NCBI GenBank assembly: GCA_947497675.1
Contig: CANMHY010000048.1
Span: forward strand, 1 to 6,510
DNA from: Alphaproteobacteria bacterium
Lineage (GTDB): Bacteria > Pseudomonadota > Alphaproteobacteria > 16-39-46
Length of the DNA stretch: 6,510 bases
Reading direction: 5' to 3'
The position numbers were made by a program, and so were the translations under genes. The notes below the pieces were generated by a model, which was not told where the DNA came from, did no database searches, and worked only from the letters and a program-made list of their open reading frames with translations. This document shows, one piece after another, positions 1-5,880 of this stretch. Numbering within the stretch: the first letter of the stretch is position 1; every line of letters begins with the position of its first letter.

Positions 1-317
1 TTATCTCCTCACGTGTCAAAAAAATGACATAAGTGCCACAGACGCTTTAAACATCCTCTTCTCAGGAAAACTCCCAGATTTTTGTATCCTTCCATAATCT
101 TGGTGAATGCTTACAAAAATAGCATGTTTTCTCTTCTTTGGAAATGCTAAAAAAAGCCATTTTTAAATGTCTCTCTCTCGGGACAATATTTTTAATCTCA
201 CAAAATCATTAAGGCTCTCTTTTTTAAAAAAATTTCCCCTTGATTCACGCTCAAACTTTCCTGTAGATTCCTTCCATAAATTCTTCTTCTTTAATTTAAT
301 CAGAGATACTCTTTTTT
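1..317. other. Non-coding leader region, no supported gene
   Basis: I see no supported gene here. One frame is open from the left edge to a TAA at 95-97 (about 31 residues) and could be the tail of a gene outside the window, but nothing in it is recognisable. A 63-codon frame at 167-358 overlaps the start of the methyltransferase gene, has no ribosome-binding site and is rich in F, L, K and S, as expected of translated AT-rich spacer. Short complementary arms (ATGCT 107-111, AGCAT 121-125, ATGCT 144-148) could form alternative weak hairpins. A possible promoter for pmtA, TTGATT at 240-245 with TAGATT at 264-269 (18-bp gap), matches consensus only 4/6 in each box and is not called. Confidence 0.5.
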
Positions 318-911
318 ATGACCTTACACTCCTTAAAAAAAAATCAACCTCGGCATGAAGAACACTTTGTTTTTTTTAAAAGATGGCTCAAAAACCCCCT
401 TCAAATTGGGGCTTTTTTTCCAAGCTCAAGATCTCTCGCGCGTCTTATTGGCCGTGAGGTCCTCGTCTCTCCCCACCAAATTGTTGTTGAACTCGGTGGC
501 GGAACAGGCATTTTAACCGAAGAGCTCATAAAGGCCGGCGTCCCTGAAAATCAACTCTATGTTATTGAGATTGATCCTATTCTTGTCAGTTACCTTAAAA
601 AACGCTTTCCAAATGTGATTGTTCTCCATGGAAATGCCATAAACCTTCCAGACTTAATTCCTCCTGAATTTTTAGGGAAAGTCTCGACCATTGTCTCAGG
701 GATGCCTCTTTTAAATATGCCTAAAATTGTCCAAAAAGACATTGTTGATGCAAGCTTTAAGAGTCTCACTAAAAACGGCAGATTTATTCAATACACCTAC
801 AGCCCTTTTTCTTCTCTTGCGTCACACAAGTTTGGGCTTTCAAAGCGTCGTGCAGGATTCGTGCTTAAGAATTTCCCCCCCGCCACCATTTGGTGCTACG
901 AGAAAAACTGA
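318..911 (+). CDS. pmtA: PmtA-type phospholipid N-methyltransferase (class I SAM-dependent)
   Basis: Predicted SAM-dependent methyltransferase of the bacterial PmtA type, which methylates phosphatidylethanolamine stepwise to phosphatidylcholine at the inner membrane face. The 197 residues match the usual family length of about 200. Visible motifs are an N-terminal FFKRWLKNPLQIGAFFPSSR block (residues 19-38), SAM motif I VVELGGGTG (56-64), the acidic motif II IEIDP (83-87), HGNA (104-107), SGMPLLNMP (127-135), QYTYSP (158-163) and FPPATIWCYEK at the C terminus. KsgA-type rRNA dimethylases share the Rossmann core and are the likeliest misannotation, but they carry NLPY where this protein has SGMPLLN. 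The ATG at 318 is chosen because it gives the normal short N-terminal extension and there is no other usable start; its ribosome-binding site is poor (AGAG about 12 nt upstream). It converges on the next gene across 60 bp. Family is confident; lipid substrate is inferred. Confidence 0.75.
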   Translation: MTLHSLKKNQPRHEEHFVFFKRWLKNPLQIGAFFPSSRSLARLIGREVLVSPHQIVVELGGGTGILTEELIKAGVPENQLYVIEIDPILVSYLKKRFPNVIVLHGNAINLPDLIPPEFLGKVSTIVSGMPLLNMPKIVQKDIVDASFKSLTKNGRFIQYTYSPFSSLASHKFGLSKRRAGFVLKNFPPATIWCYEKN

Positions 912-971
912 GACTCTTTTTTCCTTCCCCCAACGTTAGTTGAAAGAATTAGAGAGCGCTACTTTTCCAAA

Positions 972-1634
972 TTACCCTTTGGATTTAGCATCGCGTTCCT
1001 GGACCTTATCATAATGGACTTGTAAGTCTTCTGCGAGTTTTTCGGTAGCAATTTCTGCTCTCCTTATTTGATCTTGTATCAATTTAGAATCCCCCGATGA
1101 ATCAGTGCTTAGATTCATATAATAAGCCATGCGCACTTTATATAAATCCCTCAATATTCTCTTAAAGTTTTCATGAATTTTGGCATGGGTAGCATCTTTC
1201 CCTTCAGCAACAAAATTTTCAGAAGACCTTACCATTGAGGAGACATCTAAAATAGCCTCTAATGCCTTTCCTGAAATTGATGCGCCGTTCTTTTCAAGTT
1301 TCTGAGCCTGTTTTATGAGCCCATTTGCGATTTCTTGAATTGCGAGCTGAAGCTCATTCTGAGCTTGGAGCGTATTCTGATGCTCCTGTTGATCTTGAGG
1401 AGAGTCAACTGTGTTATCTTCAGCAACATGATAGGCATCCGTTCCTTTTGCAGCTTCGAGATTGACCTCTAACTGATTAATCGAAGTCATTAGATTCGAA
1501 CTACTTGCATCTTTGACAGAGCCCATAATTATTCTTGATTTGGTTGAAGAGAGATTTGTTCCCAATGCCTCCATGCTTATAAGCTGAGCTAGAACCAATG
1601 ATGCACATAATAAATCGACTGTTTTTAGTTTCAT
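972..1634 (-). CDS. Secreted helical protein of unknown function
   Basis: I do not recognise this 220-residue protein. It starts with a typical Sec signal peptide: basic MKLKT, a hydrophobic stretch at about residues 6-21 (VDLLCASLVLAQLISM) and a small-residue cleavage region, EALG, near 22-25. The mature part is hydrophilic, rich in Q, E, K, N and A, and looks almost entirely alpha-helical, with a Q/E-rich stretch around 79-100 and further amphipathic helices at about 100-145 and 150-215. It has no other membrane segment and no catalytic motif. Cysteine occurs only inside the signal peptide, and that Cys lacks a lipobox context. The ATG at 1634 is supported by GGAG 7 nt upstream. It is transcribed divergently from the yceD gene. 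A periplasmic or exported structural or host-interaction role is possible but is only a guess. Confidence 0.7.
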   Translation of the reverse strand: MKLKTVDLLCASLVLAQLISMEALGTNLSSTKSRIIMGSVKDASSSNLMTSINQLEVNLEAAKGTDAYHVAEDNTVDSPQDQQEHQNTLQAQNELQLAIQEIANGLIKQAQKLEKNGASISGKALEAILDVSSMVRSSENFVAEGKDATHAKIHENFKRILRDLYKVRMAYYMNLSTDSSGDSKLIQDQIRRAEIATEKLAEDLQVHYDKVQERDAKSKG

Positions 1635-1930
1635 TTTGAGACTCCGTATTGTTTTTATTTATAAAAATCAGAGAGGCCTTATGACTTTTTTCTTCTATGT
1701 TTATACATTCGACCCCGCATTTGCTTTATCTTACGTCAACAGTTTTTCAGTTGTCAATCCATTATGCACAAAAGGAAATGCGGGAAAGTTGCGCCTTTTT
1801 TATGTTCAATGAGAGGTCTCAAATAGCCTTTCAGATAATACCCTCGAGAAGTTACGTGTATTCTCTTATTTTATTTTTTTTAAAAATAAACTATGGTTAA
1901 GATCTGAATTAACCTTTTGGAGAGCCCCTG
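1635..1930. promoter_or_regulatory. Divergent intergenic region between secreted protein and yceD
   Basis: This spacer must hold the promoters of both divergent genes, but I cannot assign convincing -35/-10 pairs. An isolated GATAAT (1834-1839) resembles a -10 box for yceD but lacks a -35 at the right distance. TTGACG on the minus strand (1735-1740) resembles a -35 for the secreted-protein gene but lacks a matching -10. A stretch at about 1771-1800 (AAAAGG ... CCTTTTTT with inner GCG/CGC) could fold as a poor terminator-like hairpin on the plus strand. A 67-codon open frame at 1697-1900 has no ribosome-binding site and no family resemblance, so it is not called. Confidence 0.4.
1895..1914. 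repeat. Inverted repeat just upstream of yceD ribosome-binding site
   Basis: GGTTAA (1895-1900) and TTAACC (1909-1914) form a perfect 6-bp inverted repeat around an 8-nt spacer. It ends 5 nt before the TTGGAGAG ribosome-binding sequence of the yceD gene. Its position suits either a repressor operator or a small leader hairpin beside the initiation region. With 6-bp AT-rich arms it could also be chance. Confidence 0.35.
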
Positions 1931-2527
1931 ATGACCCCTTCATCTCTTGAATTTTCCCGTCTTGTTAACATCCCTCTTCGCGCCGCTGAAGGAGAACCTC
2001 TCCATTTTACAGCAACCGATAAGGAATGCTCAAAGCTTGCCAAACGCTTTGGACTTGAATCTCTCAAAAAATTTGAGATGACTGTTTTTTTTCTTCATTC
2101 ACAACATTCTAAAATCTATCCTCTCCAAGCAAATTTTGAAGCAGATGTGACCTATACGTGCGTGAAGACACTCGACCCCTTTGAGGATCATGTTAAGGAA
2201 ACCGTCTATTTTACAGCTCAAGACACTTCCCTCTCAGAAAATGATGAAGACACCGAAGATCTTATTTTGACAGGAGAAGAGGAAACCATTGAAACCCTTG
2301 ATTCTGAAGGCGTTCTCGAAATTGGAGAGATTATGGCTCAATATTTAAGTCTTGCCCTCAATCCCTACCCGCGGGCCTCTGAACACAAAAAAAAATCTCC
2401 TTCAACGGATAACAGAAAAATGGAACTTTTTTCAGAAGAAGACTCAACACAGAAAAAAACATCCACGTATTTCCCTTTCGAAAATCTCGCGCATTTAAAA
2501 AATAAGAAAAATGCGGCCACAGATTAA
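1931..2527 (+). CDS. YceD family protein (DUF177)
   Basis: Member of the DUF177/YceD family, whose E. coli and plant relatives are linked to 23S rRNA accumulation. The diagnostic elements are present in order: FSRLVNIPL near residue 8, the core VTYTCVKTLDPF (73-84) followed by HVKETVYF, an acidic stretch (about 97-127), then LEIGEIMAQYLSLALNPYPR (129-148) and a C-terminal PFENLAHLKNKK (182-193). The last is the usual PF-x-x-LA-x-LK tail. The 198 residues are in the usual family range. The cysteine pair seen in some relatives is not complete here (Cys77 sits in the core; Cys33 is elsewhere). The ATG at 1931 has GGAG 8 nt upstream. In most bacteria rpmF (ribosomal protein L32) follows directly. 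Here the gene runs 28 bp into an opposing gene and rpmF is absent. The family call is strong; the molecular role is known only by analogy. Confidence 0.85.
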   Translation: MTPSSLEFSRLVNIPLRAAEGEPLHFTATDKECSKLAKRFGLESLKKFEMTVFFLHSQHSKIYPLQANFEADVTYTCVKTLDPFEDHVKETVYFTAQDTSLSENDEDTEDLILTGEEETIETLDSEGVLEIGEIMAQYLSLALNPYPRASEHKKKSPSTDNRKMELFSEEDSTQKKTSTYFPFENLAHLKNKKNAATD

Positions 2528-2536
2528 GGCTTTTTA
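2490..2536. terminator. Possible bidirectional terminator between convergent genes
   Basis: CGCATTT (2490-2496) and AAATGCG (2509-2515) are a perfect 7-bp inverted repeat inside the end of yceD. They are followed by GCC ... GGC and TTTTT (2532-2536, plus strand). On the minus strand, AAAAAGCC ... GGC leads into T-rich sequence. Neither arrangement is a textbook stem plus U-tract, so this is a weak call. It is supported mainly by the location between two converging genes only 28 bp apart. Confidence 0.25.
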
Positions 2537-2555
2537 GGGATTAATGGTATGGAGA

Positions 2556-3884
2556 TTAACTCTGGTCCTCAAAAAAAGAGATCATTCCTAAAAAAGCAGG
2601 CGTCGGGTTCGTAATCAATGCAAAAGAAGTTTCCGTAAAAGAGGCTTGACCAGATATTTCTTTTTCAAAGGTGGAATTGAGCGAAAGATGGCTCAAGAGT
2701 GTCTTAATCAAGAGGAGAAGGCGTCCCGAAAGGAAGACGCCTCCTGTTGCATTTAAGATAAGAGCTTGCTGGCCTAAAGTCTCTCCAAGAAGGGCTGACC
2801 ACATATTAAGACAATCAAAGCAAAACTTCTCGAGGGCAGACGGGAGGATGATTGAAGACACAGGAAAAGAATTCGAGTCGAAAGGAATGCCCTTAAATGA
2901 AAAAGCACCCTTTATAATTGCCTCAAACGGAAGAGCTCTTAAGAGATTCCAGTTCAAATCATCTTGATAGGCAGAAAGTGTATTTTTAAGAGAAAGAGGC
3001 AAAAAAGAGCTTGCATTTCTTATGGCGTGAGGGCTTATCGGCTCTGCAGAGATACTCACATCCAGTCCCTCTAAGGAAGATCTTGTGATCACATTATTCA
3101 ATTCTAAAGAATCAACATCTGTTGGAGCTCCTTTTTGAAGCACCATTGGAGAGATCTCAATTTGCCGCTGTAAAAATATTTCCATATTATTGTCTTCATA
3201 AAGGGTGGCATATAGTTTTTCAATTCCCTGATTACTAAAAAAGAACGTAAGGGTTGGAAAGGGAAAGGAGACATCTTGACCCATCGCATTTAAAACGCCC
3301 TGAAAAGACTCATTATGTGTATTAAGCTCAAGGTTGCTGACCAAACTCTTTGTGCTTACCCAATTTTTTGAAGCTTCATTAAAGGATAAAAAGGAGCTTT
3401 CATAGGTTTCATCGGTCACAGCAATCATAAGGGTGCTTTTAGGAACATTAAAATAAGCGGCCTGCTGCCCTGAAAATACAAAAAAATCGCTGGCCATTAA
3501 CAAAGGAACTGCTTTTCCAATGACGGTTGCCCGATCTATAAAAATGACATTTGAAAGTCCTGTTCCCTTTTTGAAAAGAGAGAGATCAAACACCCATGTA
3601 TTAAAGGGGGGAAGCGGCGGCGTTGTTTGTTGGGGGGTTAGAAAATTTTGAGGAAGAGCCACAACAGCCGAATTTATCTCCTGAAACTCAGGAAAACGTT
3701 CTAAAAAACTCAAAACTACATCTTCAAGAGATTTAAAGGGAACTGGATTAAGACTCTCATAAGAAATAGAAGCCTGCCCTGGCACTTTAACACCGATTAA
3801 AATATCAAACGGCGTCACTTCTACCATTAAAAGAGGTATTTTGAGCGTACTTTCATAAGAAAAGGTAACACTTAAAGTTTCCAC
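2556..3884 (-). CDS. Divergent glucokinase-family (Glk) protein, probable pseudokinase
   Basis: The C-terminal third matches the Glk family (ATP:glucose 6-phosphotransferase, glycolysis entry). LEKFCFDCLNMWSALLGETL (351-370) corresponds to the Glk helix before the signature. GGVFLSGRLLLLIKTLL (381-397), FEKEISG and ALITNPTPAFLGMISFF (422-438) correspond to GGVYIAGGI..., FxxKGRF and VxTxPxPALLGAA. Upstream order also fits: LLMVEVTPFDILIGV (18-32) lies where D-I-G-G-T-N should be, and VIFIDRAT (113-120) lies where INDFTA should be, retaining Asp117. AVTDETYESSF (155-165) replaces the GPGTGLG phosphate motif. The first and third motifs are thus lost, and the E-x-G-H sugar-binding motif is not visible. 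At 442 residues it exceeds the usual 320 or so, mostly through about 110 extra residues around 232-345. The start is GTG at 3884, with AAGGA 8 nt upstream and an in-frame stop at 3897-3899. The intact long frame argues for selection, so a regulatory or sugar-sensing role is more likely than catalysis. Confidence 0.6.
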   Translation of the reverse strand: METLSVTFSYESTLKIPLLMVEVTPFDILIGVKVPGQASISYESLNPVPFKSLEDVVLSFLERFPEFQEINSAVVALPQNFLTPQQTTPPLPPFNTWVFDLSLFKKGTGLSNVIFIDRATVIGKAVPLLMASDFFVFSGQQAAYFNVPKSTLMIAVTDETYESSFLSFNEASKNWVSTKSLVSNLELNTHNESFQGVLNAMGQDVSFPFPTLTFFFSNQGIEKLYATLYEDNNMEIFLQRQIEISPMVLQKGAPTDVDSLELNNVITRSSLEGLDVSISAEPISPHAIRNASSFLPLSLKNTLSAYQDDLNWNLLRALPFEAIIKGAFSFKGIPFDSNSFPVSSIILPSALEKFCFDCLNMWSALLGETLGQQALILNATGGVFLSGRLLLLIKTLLSHLSLNSTFEKEISGQASFTETSFALITNPTPAFLGMISFFEDQS

Positions 3885-3898
3885 CAGCCCGTTCCTTC

Positions 3899-3920
3899 AA
3901 AAAAACCTCGTAAAAAGGTT
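3899..3920 (-). terminator. Small hairpin with T7 tract before the Glk-like gene
   Basis: On the minus strand AACCT (3920-3916), a 7-nt loop and AGGTT (3908-3904) form a 5-bp stem that runs straight into seven T residues (3905-3899). It sits immediately before the AAGGA ribosome-binding site of the Glk-like gene. It could end transcription from the upstream PfpI pseudogene or act as a weak leader attenuator. The stem is short and AT-rich. Confidence 0.3.
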
Positions 3921-4076
3921 AATTAATTTACTTTTTATTTTTTTAGAGCTCTCTTGATCCTTTTTGAGTGTCACCTATTTTTGAAAAAACTTCTAGAGGT
4001 TTAATTATGCCTGGGATTAACGATGGGTGTCAGGGCAAGTTAGAAATATCCGTTTCTTATCTTCACAACCCTAAAG

Positions 4077-4674
4077 TCAGTTAAGGAACGTCTCTATATT
4101 CGCCATCGCCCTCATAACGTACGCTTCTTTCTCTCCGACCGGCGCCACGTAATGAAGCGCTTCAGAGGCAGCCTTAACGCCTTCCGTCTTTGCAATCACC
4201 CACGCCGCAAGATACTGAGCCGAAAAACACCCCGCCGCCGTTGCGATATTGTTTTCAGCATAAAACGGCTGATTAAGAACTTCGACACCCGCTTCTTGTA
4301 CCCAAGGCTTTGTTGTTAAATCCGTACAAACGGGAATTTTTCCAAGAACGCCGAGTTTTGCCAATATGAGAGCGCCAGAACATTGAGCTGTGATCAGTTG
4401 TTTGGAGGGATTAAGCTTAATCTGATCCATTAATTCAGAATTTTTTACAACGTCGCGCGTTAAGGCGCCACTCCCAACAACCACAACATCTGATTTCTCA
4501 ATGTCTTCAAATCGTGATTGAGCCTTAACCGTTAGGCCATTCCATGAGGTAACATATTCCTCGGGACAACAGATATTTACGCCAATCAGGCTTCTTAATG
4601 CGATTAAGAATACCAAAAGCGATGAAAGAATCAAGCTCGTTATACCCTTGGAAAGTCAGAATCGAAATCAACAT
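4077..4674 (-). pseudogene. DJ-1/PfpI family protein, frameshifted
   Basis: Two adjacent frames together encode a complete DJ-1/PfpI (glutamine-amidotransferase-like) protein. The first frame starts at ATG 4674 (GAGG 6 nt upstream) and gives MLISILTFQGYNELDSFIAF, then GILNRIKKPDWR, the family N terminus. It ends in the wrong frame at CGT-AAA (4581-4576). The second frame resumes with NICCPEEYVTSWNGLTVKAQ and continues through VVVVGSGALTRDVV, the nucleophile elbow AQCSGALILAKLG, CTDLTTKPWVQEAG, NIATAAGC and ALHYVAPVGEKEAYV to the stop at 4077. Dropping one A from the AAA at 4576-4578 restores a 198-residue protein with the elbow Cys at about residue 98, the normal family length. Reading only the longer frame from TTG 4634 yields a spurious hydrophobic N terminus. 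All conserved residues survive, so the lesion is recent or is a homopolymer sequencing error. The upstream hydrolase gene ends 52 bp away on the same strand. Confidence 0.85.
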
Positions 4675-4726
4675 CCTATACCTCATTTTTTAAGTAAAAA
4701 AATTGCTCTTGTCTGTAACGCTCTAC

Positions 4727-5689
4727 TCAGATTGGAAAATGGCTTTTAAGAAACGTGTCTATGGCGTCTATCAGACGATCAAAATTTTGAGGACTGATGG
4801 CATGCCCAAAACCCTCCCAAATCATCAGCGTTGAATTTTTAATTTGAGTGTTCAAACTCTTTCCATGATCTATCCCAAAAACAGGATCTTGAGCCCCTTG
4901 AATAATAAGCGTTGGGACTTTAATAAGGGCTGGTGCTTTTTCATGGGTCCCAAAGGACGCTCTCATTGCTTTTGCATGCTTTAGATAGGGCATTTGAAGT
5001 TTGGTACGCGTATAGTTTCGAAGGCCCTCTTGCCGATAATAGTCCTCTCTGAACTTTGGAGAATTTCCATCGAGACGGCGCCATGTATTCACATAATCAT
5101 CTACTTTTTCATCCAAGGTTTGAGCCTCGAGATCAACCTTTCGCGTTGCCCACGCCACATAATTTGGATGGGGAGGAGAGAGTCCTTCATTTTTAAATTT
5201 ACCTTCAAAAGCCTCAAATCCAGGCCTAAAATCTGTTGATGTGCCGATTAAAATAAGACTTAAAACGTCCTCTGGGAAATAGGCTCCAATAAACTGAGCA
5301 ATTTGCCCTCCCATTGAAAATCCAACAAAATGTGCTTTTTGGATGTTATATTTTTTAAGAATATTTAAAGCATCTTGTGCAAGATCTCTAATGTTATAGG
5401 GATTTTTTTCATCATCAACTTGAGGAGAAAGACCTGTATCTCGGTAATCATACCGAATTACAAAATATCCCTTCTCAGAGAGCTTCTGACAAAATTCATC
5501 GGCCCAGACAATAGATTGGCTTCCTGCGCCTGCATTTAGAAGAATGGCGGGATTATTTTTATCGCCAAATGTTTCCGAAAAAAGAAAGACTTCTTGATGT
5601 TCGATCATCTTACCGTCAATTTCATTTGAAAATGCAGAAAAACTAAGAAGAATAAAAGCAAAACGAATAAAAAAGCCAAAATTTGTCAT
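4727..5689 (-). CDS. Exported alpha/beta hydrolase (RdmC/methylesterase-like)
   Basis: Alpha/beta-hydrolase-fold enzyme of 320 residues. The catalytic triad can be read: nucleophile Ser125 in GFSMGG (123-128), Asp268 in QGAQDPVFG, and His296 in GFGHAIS. RYDYRDTGLS (79-88) and the oxyanion-side LNAGAGSQSIVW (51-62) resemble the RdmC/aclacinomycin methylesterase group often found in generic hydrolase annotations; the real substrate cannot be deduced. Residues 1-21 (MTNFGFFIRFAFILLSFSAFS) look like a Sec signal peptide with cleavage after AFS, suggesting a periplasmic or secreted enzyme. Met28 is an alternative start that would remove the signal and leave a cytosolic protein. The ATG at 5689 has a GAGAG about 9 nt upstream, and the hydrophobic N terminus is well formed, so the longer start is preferred. 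It lies 37 bp downstream of the tRNA-Val with no terminator between them. Confidence 0.8.
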   Translation of the reverse strand: MTNFGFFIRFAFILLSFSAFSNEIDGKMIEHQEVFLFSETFGDKNNPAILLNAGAGSQSIVWADEFCQKLSEKGYFVIRYDYRDTGLSPQVDDEKNPYNIRDLAQDALNILKKYNIQKAHFVGFSMGGQIAQFIGAYFPEDVLSLILIGTSTDFRPGFEAFEGKFKNEGLSPPHPNYVAWATRKVDLEAQTLDEKVDDYVNTWRRLDGNSPKFREDYYRQEGLRNYTRTKLQMPYLKHAKAMRASFGTHEKAPALIKVPTLIIQGAQDPVFGIDHGKSLNTQIKNSTLMIWEGFGHAISPQNFDRLIDAIDTFLKSHFPI

Positions 5690-5725
5690 TTAAAAATGCT
5701 CTCTTTTTTTGTTTCCCTTAAAATA

Positions 5726-5800
5726 TGGTGGGCACAAGAGGGTTTGAACCTCTGACCCCTACGATGTCAACGTAGTGCTCTACCACTGAGCTATGCGCCC
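5726..5800 (-). tRNA. tRNA-Val (anticodon GAC), CCA encoded
   Basis: A full cloverleaf can be read on the minus strand, 75 nt including CCA. The acceptor GGGCGCA pairs with TGTGCCC (one G-U). The D-arm is GCTC-AGTGGTA-GAGC. The anticodon arm is CTACG-TTGACAT-CGTAG with GAC at positions 34-36. The variable loop is GGGTC, and the T-arm is AGAGG-TTCAAAC-CCTCT. Discriminator A is followed by genomically encoded CCA (5728-5726). It decodes GUC and GUU valine codons. The gene lies between the XRE-type regulator and the hydrolase, all on the same strand. Confidence 0.96.
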
Positions 5801-5824
5801 TTATTTTACTCTCTTTAAGAAACC

Positions 5825-5868
5825 TTAATCAAGAATTGGAACAATTTGAATATCATAGGTTAATCAAG
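5825..5868. repeat. Direct repeats flanking a palindrome upstream of tRNA-Val
   Basis: TTAATCAAG occurs twice, at 5825-5833 and 5860-5868, 35 bp apart start to start. Between them lies a perfect palindrome, AATTG-GAA-CAATT (5834-5846). Read on the minus strand, each repeat is CTTGATTAA and contains TTGATT, which resembles a -35 box, but no good -10 lies at the right distance ahead of the tRNA. This could be a control region for the tRNA-hydrolase transcript or a binding site for the neighbouring regulator. No function is proven. Confidence 0.4.
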
Positions 5869-5880
5869 GATGCAAGATCT

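Noticed and set aside
2..97. Open frame from the left edge, about 31 residues, possible gene tail
   Set aside because: Too short and without recognisable motifs; another frame also stays open for 9 codons from the edge, so no reading can be preferred.
167..358. 63-codon plus-strand frame
   Set aside because: No ribosome-binding site, composition of translated AT-rich spacer, and it overlaps the well-supported methyltransferase start.
318..911. KsgA-type 16S rRNA dimethyltransferase
   Set aside because: Lacks the NLPY motif and the C-terminal domain; SGMPLLN and the FPPATIWCYEK ending fit PmtA.
1697..1900. 67-codon plus-strand frame in the divergent spacer
   Set aside because: No ribosome-binding site or family signal, and it fills the space where promoters of two divergent genes must lie.
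2671..2967. 98-codon plus-strand frame opposite the Glk-like gene
   Set aside because: Lies antisense to the conserved Glk C-terminal region; its composition is explained by the opposite strand.
4077..4634. DJ-1/PfpI protein of 185 residues starting at TTG 4634 with a hydrophobic N terminus
   Set aside because: The hydrophobic start is an out-of-frame reading of the true conserved N terminus encoded from 4674; the gene is frameshifted.
5726..5800. tRNA-Val as an integration site of a prophage or island
   Set aside because: No integrase, no duplicated tRNA 3' end elsewhere in the window, and the phage-like regulator lies on the 5' side of the tRNA, not at the 3' end where integration usually occurs.
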